DNA of 55,721 bases from Methylibium sp. (GCF_013817345.1 NZ_JACDCW010000015.1:1-55721), one strand, 5' to 3'. Shown: positions 8,915 through 26,518, counted from the stretch's first letter. Notes: generated from the letters alone by a model not told the origin. Made by a program: numbers and translations.

Positions 8915-9529
8915 ATGAAACTGCTTCCCGCCGTGGCTGGATTGGCGCTCGCTGCAACGCTCGCCGCGCCGAGCCAAGCCGTCCAGATCGTCTACTCGGC
9001 CACCCTTGCCGGAACCAATGAGGTGCCGCCCAACGCGTCGCCGGGCAGCGGAGCGGCGACAGTCGTTCACGACACGCTGGCGCAAACGCTCACCGTCAGC
9101 TACAGCTTCGCCGATCTCACCTCGGGGTTGTTCGACGGGCACATTCACTGTTGCACCACGGCCAGCGGCAACGCCGGCGTTGCGGTGCCTTTCAGAGGTA
9201 TGCCGCTGGGCGACACCGCGGGCGGAGACGACTCCGAGATCTATGACCTGACGTCGGCAACCAGCTTCTCAGCGGGATTCCTGAACGACGTCGCTGGAGG
9301 GTCGGTGCCCAACGCCGAGGCGATTTTGGTCAACGGTTTGAGTTCTGGCCTGGCTTATTTCAACCTGCATTCGGAATTGATTCGCAGCGGAGAAATTCGA
9401 GGCCAACTCGCGGCAGCCACGGCACCGATCCCGGAGCCGCGCATTGCCGCGATGCTGCTCATGGGCCTGGGCGTGCTGGGCTTGGCAGCCCGTCAGCGCC
9501 GCCGTGGCGACGCCGACTCGGTGGCTTGA
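8915..9529 (+). CDS. CHRD-domain protein with PEP-CTERM sorting signal
   Basis: The 204-residue protein starts at ATG 8915 behind AAGGAG; the longer frame upstream lacks a signal peptide. Residues 1-22 are a Sec signal (LLPAVAGLALAATL to SQA). A CHRD domain spans about 25-165, with the characteristic opening ATLAGTNEVPP, GHIHCC in the middle, and the closing GEIRGQL. The C-terminus IPEPRIAAMLLMGLGVLG followed by Arg residues is a PEP-CTERM signal, so the mature protein is probably processed by an exosortase at the cell envelope. The CHRD domain's biochemical role is not established. No exosortase gene is present in the window. Confidence 0.92.
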   Translation: MKLLPAVAGLALAATLAAPSQAVQIVYSATLAGTNEVPPNASPGSGAATVVHDTLAQTLTVSYSFADLTSGLFDGHIHCCTTASGNAGVAVPFRGMPLGDTAGGDDSEIYDLTSATSFSAGFLNDVAGGSVPNAEAILVNGLSSGLAYFNLHSELIRSGEIRGQLAAATAPIPEPRIAAMLLMGLGVLGLAARQRRRGDADSVA

Positions 9530-10043
9530 GGAAACGGCCTCAGCCTGGGGCCTCGAAGGGCCAGGCGCGTCGCTCAAGGTAACCCGTCTTTACCCGAAAC
9601 GGGCCGGCCAGGCGTTCGCTCGGAGGCTGCGGCACAGTAGGGCGCGCGGCGTCCGTGGCGTAGCGCTCGCGGGGATCGTCACCGCCCGTCGCGGGCAGGC
9701 TCCGAGCAGGGTGGGCACGGTCCGAGGTCGATTTGCGCGCCTGCATGGTGGTCTTTCGTTGCTCTATCCGGTCTATCCGGTGTCGATACGCGCTACGGAG
9801 CGCTCGCCGGGCACCGTGACAGCAAGGTGACCCAGGCGGGCACGTTGCAATGCTCATGCCAGCCCGCTGCCGGGTGAGGCACACAGGGCAGTCGGGCAGT
9901 GCGCAAGGCGCCGCACCGGTAATTTGTTCTTCACAACCGGCAGCTTTGCGGGCGCTTCTTGCAAATGCTTGCAAATAGCCAAGCGTTTCCGAATAGTGAA
10001 GCGCTTGCAAATGGCATGCGGCCCGCAGCCCGTGGCACTCGGG
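9530..10043. other. Intergenic region between convergent genes; no supported gene
   Basis: These 514 bases lie between the ends of the CHRD gene and a hybrid kinase. Frames present here have no good ribosome-binding site and no recognisable domain. Just after the CHRD stop, a short GAGG/CCTC hairpin may act as a weak terminator. The region also contains a duplicated TCTATCCGG near 9770 and a degenerate 18-bp tandem repeat at 9968-10021. Confidence 0.6.
9958..10021. repeat. Degenerate 18-bp tandem repeat with CTTGCAAAT core
   Basis: CTTGCAAAT occurs at 9958, 9968 and 10004. Three consecutive 18-base units (9968-9985, 9986-10003, 10004-10021) share the pattern YTTSCRAATRG followed by an AAGCG-like end. 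The local composition is AT-richer than the surroundings. Its role is unknown: binding-site cluster or remnant repeat. Confidence 0.6.
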
Positions 10044-18568
<8,525 letters not shown>

Positions 18569-18890
18569 CCGATGTCCCCGAATAAGCCGGGCATTCCGAT
18601 TGCCAGCTTTTGACCGTCCCGTAAGGCAGCGGGAACTCCTGCGCGGAAATTTCTACCGCAAACTGTTCTCGAGCACGGCAAACCCTACGGGCTTGCTACG
18701 CCTGTGTTGCTCCTCCTACTGCCGCGGGCCTTAGCAGCGCAGTGAAACGCAAGTTCCGCAAAGGAGTGCCGCCGCACGGTGCAAGCAGCATGCCGTGCTT
18801 TAGAGGCGCACGTAGCGGATCAGCGCCGATGGGACGGCCCCAGTCGCCACGCCACTCGCAGTGCCCCGTGCATGCTCGGCGACTCGTGCT
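18569..18890. other. Intergenic region upstream of the poly-HAMP kinase; no gene seen
   Basis: These 322 bases lie between the start of the 2110-aa kinase and the end of the next minus-strand gene. No coding frame is convincing. A sigma54-like element on the minus strand (18780-18795) would give a leader of about 200 bases. Confidence 0.6.
18780..18795 (-). promoter_or_regulatory. Possible sigma54 promoter for the poly-HAMP kinase
   Basis: Read on the minus strand it is CGGCATGCTGCTTGCA, with exact GG-N10-GC spacing, GGCAT and TTGCA halves. The distance to the kinase start (about 200 bases) is longer than for the other candidates. Confidence 0.45.
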
Positions 18891-20810
18891 TCAACTGCGA
18901 GCGCGTTCCTGGAGCAGGTGCAACACCTGGTCCAGATCGACCGGTTTCACCAGGTGGTGGTCGAACCCCGCCTGCCGCGAGCGCAGGCGATCGCTGTCCT
19001 GGCCCCAGCCGGTAATCGCCACCAGCATCACACCCTGCATGCGCGGCTGCATTCGCAATCGCTGCGCGAGCTCGTAGCCGTTGAGGCCAGGCATGCCGAT
19101 GTCGAAGAAGCCGACGTCGGGCCGCCGCGCCGTGGCGGCCTCGAAGGCGGTCAGGCCGTCGAACACCACCTGCACCTGGTGGCCCTGCGCCTGCAGCATG
19201 CTCGACAGGCTGCTGGCGAAGTCGGCGTTGTCGTCGGCGACCAGCACCTGCAGCGGCAGCCTGTCGGCTTCGTCGGCGCCGTCGCCCGCACGGCGGGCGT
19301 GCGGGGGCGGCGGCATCGAAGCGTCGGGCTGCGGCACGGCGGCCGGCGGATGCTCGGCCAGGCGCAGCGAGACCGAAAAGCGCGAGCCCTGCCCGAGCCC
19401 GGCGCTGGCCACCGAGAGGCGCCCGCCGTGCAGCTCGACCAACTGCCGAGCCAGGGTCAGCCCCACGCCGAGCCCGGCGCGTCCACGCTCGAGCGACTGG
19501 TCGACCTGCGTGAACATTTCGAAGATCTTTTCCTGCATCGCCGGCTCGATGCCGATGCCGTTGTCGGTGACGTGCACCACGGCGTTGCCGTTCTCGATGG
19601 CCAGCTCGACCGTGATGTGGCCATCGGGATCGGTGTACTTGGCTGCATTGGTCAGCAGGTTGACGAACACCTGCGCCAGGCGCATGGCGTCGGCGTCGAG
19701 CCAGACCGGCTCGCGCGGCAGGTGCGTCGCCAGCGTCTGGCCATGCGCGCGCATCTGCGGCTCGGTATGTTCGACCGCGCTCCTCAGCACCGCCACCAGG
19801 TCCAGGCTGGCGCGGCGCAGCTCGAGCTTGCCGGTGCTCATGCGCGAGAGCTCGAGCAGGTCGTCGATCAGCCGGACCATCTGCTTGAGTTGGCGCTCCA
19901 TGATGACGCGGGCACGCTGGCGCATGGTGGCGTCGGCATCGCCGCGCTTGAGGATCTCCAGCCCGTTGGCGAGTGGCGCCAGCGGATTGCGCAGTTCGTG
20001 CGCCAGCGTGGCCAGGAACTCGTCCTTGCGCCGGTCGGCGGTGCGCAGCGCATCCTCGACCTTCTGGCGCTCGCGCATTTCGATCGACAGGTCCGCGTTG
20101 GCGCGCTCGAGCGCGTCGGTGCGCCGGCCCACTTCGGCGAGCATGGCGTTGAAGGCATCGACCAGCACGCCGATCTCGTCGGAGCTGGTCTTGGGCACGC
20201 GCAAGCCGTAGTTGCGCCGATCCACCACCTCGCGTGCCACGTTGGCCACCTGCTCGATCGGCTCGGTCACGGCGCGCTGCAGCCGCTGGAAGATCAATGC
20301 CGACAAGCCCAGGCTCCCCAGCATGATCAGCGCGAGGATCAACGCGTAGTCGCGCAGGCGGTCGCCGTAGTCGTAGCGAGCGCGAAGGTAGACGGTGCCC
20401 GCCATCTGGCCGTTCACGTCGATGGTCTGGAACACCTCGAGATCGTCCCCGTCGAAGCGATAACCGGTGGGCTGCGGCTTGGCCGGCACCGGCGCGGAGC
20501 CCTGGGCAGGGGAGCGGTAAGTCACGAACAGCTTGCCTTCGGGGCTGTAGAAGGCCGCCGAGCGAATCTGCGGGCGCTGCTGCAAGGTCGCGAGGTTCTC
20601 GCGCGCCACCTTGGGGTCGTCGAAGGCCAGCGCCGATGCGCTGGAGCTGGCCATCAGTTCTGCCTGCGTCTGCAGGTCGTCCACCGAGGCGCTGCGGTAG
20701 GCGCGCAGGTCGTAGGTCAGCAGTGCCAGCGCGCTGAGCAGCAGCGCCAGGCCAGTGGTCAGCATGACGACCAGCATCAGCTTGCGGCGCAGCGTCAATT
20801 TGTCGCTCAT
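18891..20810 (-). CDS. Membrane hybrid histidine kinase (CHASE8-like sensor, HAMP, HisKA, HATPase, REC)
   Basis: The 639-residue protein starts at ATG 20810, just before the first membrane helix (LMLVVMLTTGLALLLSALALL). A periplasmic region (about 35-150) has the ASALAFDD and AAFYSPEGKLF features of CHASE8 sensors. A second helix is near 160-180, followed by HAMP, HisKA with AHELRNPLAPL (His about 271), GHKL ATPase (TDNGIGIE, GLGVGLTL) and a C-terminal receiver (VLVADDN, FDIGMPGLNG, VKPVD). It is the third gene of a TonB receptor / YfiR operon, 73 bases after yfiR. In YfiR-type systems a periplasmic YfiR protein controls a CHASE8 membrane enzyme, so this kinase is probably controlled by its neighbour (inference). 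Confidence 0.9.
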   Translation of the reverse strand: MSDKLTLRRKLMLVVMLTTGLALLLSALALLTYDLRAYRSASVDDLQTQAELMASSSASALAFDDPKVARENLATLQQRPQIRSAAFYSPEGKLFVTYRSPAQGSAPVPAKPQPTGYRFDGDDLEVFQTIDVNGQMAGTVYLRARYDYGDRLRDYALILALIMLGSLGLSALIFQRLQRAVTEPIEQVANVAREVVDRRNYGLRVPKTSSDEIGVLVDAFNAMLAEVGRRTDALERANADLSIEMRERQKVEDALRTADRRKDEFLATLAHELRNPLAPLANGLEILKRGDADATMRQRARVIMERQLKQMVRLIDDLLELSRMSTGKLELRRASLDLVAVLRSAVEHTEPQMRAHGQTLATHLPREPVWLDADAMRLAQVFVNLLTNAAKYTDPDGHITVELAIENGNAVVHVTDNGIGIEPAMQEKIFEMFTQVDQSLERGRAGLGVGLTLARQLVELHGGRLSVASAGLGQGSRFSVSLRLAEHPPAAVPQPDASMPPPPHARRAGDGADEADRLPLQVLVADDNADFASSLSSMLQAQGHQVQVVFDGLTAFEAATARRPDVGFFDIGMPGLNGYELAQRLRMQPRMQGVMLVAITGWGQDSDRLRSRQAGFDHHLVKPVDLDQVLHLLQERARS

Positions 20811-20883
20811 TTGTGCACCCTGGGCGCTGCGCGCCGTCCCGCCGAGCGGGAGCGAGCCTCCTTCGGAGCGGCCGGGCGGAGGC

Positions 20884-21474
20884 TCATGGCACCACCCGCT
20901 CCGCCACCGCCAGCAGCCGCGCGCTGAGCCGGATGCCGGCGCGCTCGGCGGCCGGCGGAGAGGCTTCGAACCGTACACGCCCTTCATGGAGCAGGAAGTT
21001 CAGCATGCCGCCGCTGGCCAGGCCGCCGGGCTGGTCGGTGACCAGCAGGAGGGGCAGTGCGCGGGCCGATGCGAGCCAGGCGCTCGGCAATCCGTCGGGC
21101 GCCGGCACGTAGAGCATGTGCACGCCTTCGAGTGTTTCGCCGGGCATCACCCGCCTTGCACGAAGGGGCCGACCATGAACGCTGCGTCCGGCGAGCACCG
21201 GCGTCAGCTCGGCCAGCACCTCGGGCGCGTCGACCACGCCGATGATGATCGGCGCGTCGGTGGCGGCGAACGCCCGCGGCGGCCATTCGACGAAGCCGGT
21301 GAACTTGTAGAGGTAGGCCGCCTTGACGCTGGCCTCCAGCGTGGCCGCGACGGCCGGCCCGACGGCAGCAACGGTGAGCCACCCGGCCAGCGCTGCCTGC
21401 ACGAGCGCACGCAGGACGGCTCGGCGGGAAGGGCAGCGCAACTCCATCGCGGTATTGTGCTGGGCTTCGTGCAC
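20884..21474 (-). CDS. YfiR-family (DUF4154) periplasmic protein
   Basis: The 196-residue frame begins with GTG at 21474; an ATG at 21447 gives a protein that starts nearer the signal peptide, and neither has a strong ribosome-binding site. The N-terminus is Arg-rich followed by a hydrophobic stretch ending in VAA, a Sec signal. The mature part has the family features AAYLYKFTGFVEWP, IIIGVVDAPEV, and LLLVTDQPG with GGMLNFLLHEGRVRFE near the end. YfiR of Pseudomonas represses a membrane diguanylate cyclase from the periplasm; here the partner is a hybrid kinase with a similar sensor region. The TonB receptor stop lies 21 bases upstream, so the three genes form an operon. Confidence 0.9.
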   Translation of the reverse strand: MHEAQHNTAMELRCPSRRAVLRALVQAALAGWLTVAAVGPAVAATLEASVKAAYLYKFTGFVEWPPRAFAATDAPIIIGVVDAPEVLAELTPVLAGRSVHGRPLRARRVMPGETLEGVHMLYVPAPDGLPSAWLASARALPLLLVTDQPGGLASGGMLNFLLHEGRVRFEASPPAAERAGIRLSARLLAVAERVVP

Positions 21475-21495
21475 GTCGAATCGGCAGCCGACGCG

Positions 21496-23508
21496 CTAGA
21501 ACTCGGCGTGCAGCTGCAGCGAGGCGGCACGGCCGTGCTCGACGCGGCGGCTCGCCGTGGCCCACTCGACCTGATCGGCGTCGAGCAGGTCCTTGACCAG
21601 CAGCGACACTTCCACCTTGGGGTTCACGCGCCAGGCCAGCCGGGTGTCGACTGCGGTGTAGGACGACACGTCGAACTGCGGCCGCGAGGCCACGCGGCGC
21701 ACGCTCAGGTCCCAGCTGTGGCGCGGCGTCAGGTCGAGCGCGGAGCGCAGTTGCCACCAGCCGTTGGGGTCGTTGCCCAGCGCGTTCAGGCCGATCGTGT
21801 CGACCTCGCCTTGCTTCACGCGCAGCCGCTGATCCAGCGAAACGCCGCCGGCGGTGAGGCGCCAGCGCGGACTCACGCGCCAGGTTGCAGTGGCCTCCAG
21901 GCCGCGGGTCGAGCCCTCGATGTTGTTCTCGAGCACCTGGCCGCGCGGCGTCGGCGTCACGCTGCGCAGATCGTCGTGGTCGTGATAGAAAAAGGTGAGC
22001 GAGTACGAAAAGGTTTCCGTCAGTTGACCGCGGTGGCCCAGTTCCAAGACATCAGAGACTTCCGACTCGAAATCCGGCCCGCCGGCGATGTTGAACGTGC
22101 CGTCTGCGTTGGGCTCGGCCGGCGAGAAAAACTCGCGGTCGATGCGCGAGGGCGCGCGGACCGCGCGTTGCACCGAACCCCAGAACAGGCTGGACTCGGT
22201 GGCTCGCCAGGCCAGGCGCACGCTGGGCAGCGTTTCCAGGCCGGTGTAGGGGTTGTGCTCGAGGCTACCGGCGAGCGTGAGCGTCAGGCGGGGATGCAGC
22301 TCGATCTGGTCCTGGATGAACAGTCGGCTCCAGTTGAGCGTGCGGTCGTTGGGCCGGAAGCTCACTCGGGCATTGCCGGTGGTCTCGTCGCGCGAATGGC
22401 GGAAACCGGCGCCGAGCAGCACACGGTGGCGGGGCGCCGGCGCAAAGCCGTACTGCGCCACCGCATCGACCGTGTCGAGCGTTTCGGAAAAGCCCAGCAC
22501 CTGCAGCCGCTCGGTGCGCTCCACATAGGCCTGCACGCTGGCCTGTGCGCCATCCGCCATCGTGCGTTGCCAGCGGCCGAGCACGTTGGCGCCTTCCACT
22601 TCGGTGGGGTTTGCCGCCGAGTCGATCAGGTTGCGGTAAAGGTCCCCCTGCAGCGTGATCTGGTCGCCGCGGCGCGACCAGTCCGCCCGAAAACCGGCCT
22701 GCTGACCGTCGGCCTGGTCGTTCACCGGGCTGCCGTCGGCATTCGTGCTGTTGGAGCGGTCGAAGGCCTTGGCATAGACGCGGTAATGGCCGCTGATCTC
22801 GTCGTCGTTGCCGGCCAAGGCACCGCCCCAGCGTACCGAGCCGCCGCGCTCGCGGTTGCCGGCGTGGGCGTGCACGGCGGTGCCCTGCGTCTCGGCGGCC
22901 GAGCGGGTGATGACGTGGATGAGCCCATTGACCGCATTGGTGCCCCACTGCGCGGTGCTGGGCCCGGTGATCACCTCTATGCGATCGACCTCGCTGAGCA
23001 GCACGTCCTGCGCGTCCCAGAACACGCCCGCGAAGAGTGGCGTGTAGATGCTTCGACCGTCGATCATGACGAGCATCTTGTTGGCCAGCGGGTTATTGAA
23101 GCCACGCGCGCTGATCGCATAGCCGGACGCGTCGACGCGGGCCACGTCGAGCGTCGGCGCCAGGCGCAGCGCCTCGGTCAGGGTGGTGGCGCCTGAGCGG
23201 CGGATGTCATCGGCGCGGATCACGTATACCGAGGCGGCCACGTCCTGCAGCGGTTCGCTGCGCAGGGAAACCGAGGTCACGACGATCTCGCTCAGCTGCT
23301 CGAGCGACAGGTCGGCCAGTGCCGCGCCCCCGGCCGGCGGCGCAGCAACGGCCGCCGCAAGGGCGAGCACGCCGGCCGGCAGGCCGGCCCAGGCGCGCAG
23401 GAGGCGAGGCGTCGCCAGGCGCTGCAGGCCGTGCCCCCCCCGGGCCGCCGCAGCACGCAGTACCCCTTGGGCAATGGACATCAGGCTTGCTGCTGGTTTC
23501 AAAGTCAT
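21496..23508 (-). CDS. TonB-dependent outer-membrane receptor
   Basis: This 670-residue protein has an N-terminal signal-like hydrophobic region (about 45-62), then LSLEQLSEIVVTSVS, a TonB-box-like and plug start. The plug domain shows VIRADDIRRSGATTLTEALR, ARGFNN and VEVITGPSTAQWGTNAVNG-type motifs (about 90-210). A barrel follows and ends in aromatic Phe (HAEF). It is shorter than most siderophore receptors and belongs to the group found with YfiR proteins and sensor kinases or diguanylate cyclases. The ligand is unknown. The start at ATG 23508 lacks an obvious ribosome-binding site; ATG 23481 is an alternative. Confidence 0.9.
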   Translation of the reverse strand: MTLKPAASLMSIAQGVLRAAAARGGHGLQRLATPRLLRAWAGLPAGVLALAAAVAAPPAGGAALADLSLEQLSEIVVTSVSLRSEPLQDVAASVYVIRADDIRRSGATTLTEALRLAPTLDVARVDASGYAISARGFNNPLANKMLVMIDGRSIYTPLFAGVFWDAQDVLLSEVDRIEVITGPSTAQWGTNAVNGLIHVITRSAAETQGTAVHAHAGNRERGGSVRWGGALAGNDDEISGHYRVYAKAFDRSNSTNADGSPVNDQADGQQAGFRADWSRRGDQITLQGDLYRNLIDSAANPTEVEGANVLGRWQRTMADGAQASVQAYVERTERLQVLGFSETLDTVDAVAQYGFAPAPRHRVLLGAGFRHSRDETTGNARVSFRPNDRTLNWSRLFIQDQIELHPRLTLTLAGSLEHNPYTGLETLPSVRLAWRATESSLFWGSVQRAVRAPSRIDREFFSPAEPNADGTFNIAGGPDFESEVSDVLELGHRGQLTETFSYSLTFFYHDHDDLRSVTPTPRGQVLENNIEGSTRGLEATATWRVSPRWRLTAGGVSLDQRLRVKQGEVDTIGLNALGNDPNGWWQLRSALDLTPRHSWDLSVRRVASRPQFDVSSYTAVDTRLAWRVNPKVEVSLLVKDLLDADQVEWATASRRVEHGRAASLQLHAEF

Positions 23509-23636
23509 GAGCCGGTCACGCCGGCATGCTGCGCTAGCGGCTGAAAGTGCCGGAGTCTAAGGCTCAGCCCGGCCTTCCCGTATGGCTCGAACCCTGTCGA
23601 GCCGCAGGACCACCGGCCCGGAAGGTACGCTCCTTT

Positions 23637-23652
23637 GGGCACACGGCTTGCC
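23637..23652 (+). promoter_or_regulatory. Sigma54 -24/-12 promoter for the ABC exporter-receiver fusion
   Basis: GGGCACACGGCTTGCC has exact GG-N10-GC spacing, a GGCAC -24 half and a TTGCC -12 half. The expected transcription start (about 12 bases after the GC) falls on or next to the best start codon at 23664, so the message would be leaderless or translation begins further inside. Confidence 0.65.
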
Positions 23653-23663
23653 TTTGGCCTGCG

Positions 23664-26471
23664 ATGTCGGCCGACAGCATCAACCCATCCACCGTCTTCG
23701 CCGGCCTGTGGCAATCGGTGTGGCGCTACCGGCGCCGCACGCTCGCAGCACTCCTGTTGCTGGTGTTGGCCAAGGCCGCGGGTGTGATGGTGCCCCTGGT
23801 GCTCAAGGCCATCGTCGATCGTTTCAGCGCCGCGCAGAGCGTGGGCCCCGAAGCCGCGCCGGGCTCCGTGCCGCTGCTGCTGGTGCTGCCGGTGTTCCTG
23901 CTGCTCGGTTACGCACTGCTGCGCTTCGCCGGCACGCTGTTCACCGAACTGCGCGACCTGGTGTTCGCACGCGTCACCCAGCGCACCGTGACCGCGTTCG
24001 CCGAACGGACCTTCGCGCACCTGATGTCTCTGTCGCCGCGCTTCCACGTGCAGCGCAACACCGGCTCGCTCATCCGCGACGTCGAGCGGGGCAATGCCGG
24101 CATCGGCTTCCTGCTCGGCGCGGGGCTCTTCACGGTGGTGCCCACGCTCGTCGAGTTTCTGGCGGTGCTCGCGGTGATGGCCATCGGCTACAGCCTGTGG
24201 TTCACGCTGGTCATCATGGTCACCTTCTTCGTCTACGCCGGCTTCACCGTGGCGATGACCGGCAAGCGCGCCCTGCAGCAGCGCAAGCTCAACGAGCTGG
24301 ACTCGCACGCCAACGGGCGCATGGTCGACAGCCTGCTGAATTTCGAAACGGTGAAGACCCATGCGCGCGAAGGCTACGAGCGCACGCGTTACGCCACCGT
24401 GCTCGGCCAGTGGGTCGACAGCAGTCTGGCCAACCAGCGTGCGCTTTCGGCCCTGCACATCGGCCAGAGCGCGATCATTGCCGCCGGCGTGGCCGCCGTG
24501 ATGCTGCTGGCCGGGGAGCAGACCGTGCAGGGCCGCATGACGGTCGGCGACCTGGTGCTGGTCAACGCCTACGTGATCCAGATCTGCCTGCCCCTCAACG
24601 CGCTGGGCTACGTGTTTCGCCAGGGGCGCGACGCGCTGGTGGCCACCGAAAAGCTGTTTGCGCTGCTCGAACAGAAGGCCGAGATCGAAGACCGCCCAAC
24701 CAGCCAGGCGCTGCAGGTGCGCGGCGGCACGGTCGCTTTCGAGCACGTCGATTTCTCTTACGAAGCCGGCCGCCAGATCCTGTGGGATCTGGACCTGAGC
24801 ATCCCCGCCGGCCAGACGGTGGCCGTCGTCGGTGGCAGCGGCTCGGGCAAGTCGACGCTGGCGCGCCTGTTGCTGCGCCTTTACGACGTGGACGGCGGGC
24901 GCATCACGGTCGACGGCCAGGATCTGCGCAGCATTACCCTGGCGACGTTGCGCGAGGCGATGGGCGTGGTGCCGCAGGACACGGTGCTGTTCAACGACAC
25001 CATCGCGCACAACATCGGCTATGGGCGCACCAACGCCGGCATGGCCGAGATCATCGCCGCGGCGCAGGCCGCGCAGGTGCACGAATTCATCATGTCGCTG
25101 CCCGAAGCCTACGAGACCATAGTCGGCGAGCGCGGCCTCAAGCTCTCCGGCGGCGAGAAGCAGCGCGTGGCCATTGCCCGCGCGTTCCTCAAGAACCCGC
25201 CGATCATGATCTTCGACGAGGCCACCTCGGCGCTTGACACTCGGGCCGAGCGGGCCATCCAGAGCGAGCTCGACCGCATCGCCGAGGGCCGCACCACGCT
25301 GATCATTGCGCACCGCCTCTCGACCATCGTCAACGCCGACGAGATCGTCGTGCTCGACAAGGGCCGCATCGTCGAGCGCGGCCGCCACGAAGCGCTGCTC
25401 GAACGCGCGGGCCTGTATGCGCAACTCTGGAACCTGCAGCGCCAGCAGCAGCAGTTCGAGCGGCTCGAGCGCGCGCTCGCGCGCCAGCCGGTCAACCTGG
25501 CCGTGCTGCTCGCACAGACCATCGACGGCCTGCGCGAGCAGATCGAGTCGCGGCAGGTGCGCTTGGTCAGCGAAGTCGATTTCGAGAACGCCAGCGTCAC
25601 TGGCGACCCCAGCACGCTCGCGCAGGCGATGCGTGAGTTGTGCATGTGGGCCTTGGCGGGCACGCCGCCCGGCGGGCGCATCGAACTCAAACTTGAGCGC
25701 GACGGCGCCAATGCGCGCCTGAGCGTGACCGACGGCCGCCACGGCCTCGCGGCTCATGCGCCTGCCGTGACGCCGCCAGTTGGCGCCGGCGCCTCGACGG
25801 GCACGCCGCCGCGCGGCACCGAGACGCCGCTCGATCCGCTCGAACTGCGCAGCACCATCGAGCGCCAGGGCGGCAGCTTCACCATCGAGGCGCCGTCATC
25901 CACCCACGGCATGCGCTACGTGATCGAGCTGCCGCTGCGCGCGGTGGTGGTGCCGGCGTCCCTGCTGCACGGCAGTCAGTCCGGCGAGCAGATCGCCACC
26001 GTGCCGTACGCGCAGCGGCCCAGCCGGCCGCTGGCCGGCCTGCGCGTGTTCGCCATCGACGACGACGCCGACGCGCGCGAAGTGATCCGCCATCTACTCG
26101 AGCTCGAAGGGGCGCAAGTGCTGTCGTTCATGAGCGGCGCGGAAGCGCTGGGCTGGCTCGGCGCACAGCCGCGACCGCAGTGGCCCCAACTCCTGGTCTG
26201 CGACATCGCGCTCGGCCAGGAAGACGGCCATGCGGTGATCCGCCGCGTGCGCGAGATCGAAGCCGAACGCGGCGTGCCGCCCAGCGAGAGGGTGCCCGCC
26301 ATCGCGCTCAGCGGCCTGGCCCGCGGCGACGACCGCGTGCGTGCACTGCAGGCCGGCTTTCAGGTGCACCTGGCCAAGCCGGTCAACCCCGACGAGTTCA
26401 TCGCAACGATCTTCACGCTGGCGCGGTCGGGCCGCAACGCGGCCGGCCAGCCGATCCTGCCGGCAGGCTGA
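23664..26471 (+). CDS. Atm1-type ABC exporter fused to a degenerate GHKL ATPase and a receiver domain
   Basis: The 935-residue protein has an ABC transporter transmembrane domain (about 1-330) with features of the Atm1/HMT1 (ABCB7) half-transporters (NFETVKTHAREGYERTRY), and a complete nucleotide-binding domain: Walker A GGSGSGKST (about 390), signature LSGGEKQ (about 494), Walker B IMIFDEATSAL (about 515) and a following H-loop. After residue about 600 comes a segment with histidine-kinase ATPase character (GGRIELKLERDGANARLSVTD, then an MRYVIELPL end). Its N-box and DxGxG motif are eroded and no phospho-acceptor His box is visible. The last 140 residues are an intact receiver (IDDDAD, CDIALGQEDG, LSG, AKPV). 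Such a fusion is unusual: transport could be gated by phosphorylation of the receiver (inference). Start 23664 replaces a longer frame with no supporting features. Confidence 0.9.
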   Translation: MSADSINPSTVFAGLWQSVWRYRRRTLAALLLLVLAKAAGVMVPLVLKAIVDRFSAAQSVGPEAAPGSVPLLLVLPVFLLLGYALLRFAGTLFTELRDLVFARVTQRTVTAFAERTFAHLMSLSPRFHVQRNTGSLIRDVERGNAGIGFLLGAGLFTVVPTLVEFLAVLAVMAIGYSLWFTLVIMVTFFVYAGFTVAMTGKRALQQRKLNELDSHANGRMVDSLLNFETVKTHAREGYERTRYATVLGQWVDSSLANQRALSALHIGQSAIIAAGVAAVMLLAGEQTVQGRMTVGDLVLVNAYVIQICLPLNALGYVFRQGRDALVATEKLFALLEQKAEIEDRPTSQALQVRGGTVAFEHVDFSYEAGRQILWDLDLSIPAGQTVAVVGGSGSGKSTLARLLLRLYDVDGGRITVDGQDLRSITLATLREAMGVVPQDTVLFNDTIAHNIGYGRTNAGMAEIIAAAQAAQVHEFIMSLPEAYETIVGERGLKLSGGEKQRVAIARAFLKNPPIMIFDEATSALDTRAERAIQSELDRIAEGRTTLIIAHRLSTIVNADEIVVLDKGRIVERGRHEALLERAGLYAQLWNLQRQQQQFERLERALARQPVNLAVLLAQTIDGLREQIESRQVRLVSEVDFENASVTGDPSTLAQAMRELCMWALAGTPPGGRIELKLERDGANARLSVTDGRHGLAAHAPAVTPPVGAGASTGTPPRGTETPLDPLELRSTIERQGGSFTIEAPSSTHGMRYVIELPLRAVVVPASLLHGSQSGEQIATVPYAQRPSRPLAGLRVFAIDDDADAREVIRHLLELEGAQVLSFMSGAEALGWLGAQPRPQWPQLLVCDIALGQEDGHAVIRRVREIEAERGVPPSERVPAIALSGLARGDDRVRALQAGFQVHLAKPVNPDEFIATIFTLARSGRNAAGQPILPAG

Positions 26472-26518
26472 GGTGCCGGCCGGCTTGCCCTCCGCACGTT
26501 TTCCATGAAAGACTGTTC

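Noticed and set aside
9838-9853. GG-N10-GC element in the convergent gap (GGCGGGCACGTTGC)
   Set aside because: The -24 half is poor and no gene begins downstream.
9540-10010. A 156-codon minus-strand frame between the CHRD gene and the kinase
   Set aside because: No adequate ribosome-binding site, no domain, and the sequence includes a degenerate repeat; codon use is unlike neighbouring genes.
20755-23196. An 813-residue plus-strand frame opposite the TonB receptor and YfiR genes
   Set aside because: It is a shadow frame; the minus-strand genes have convincing family motifs and operon spacing.
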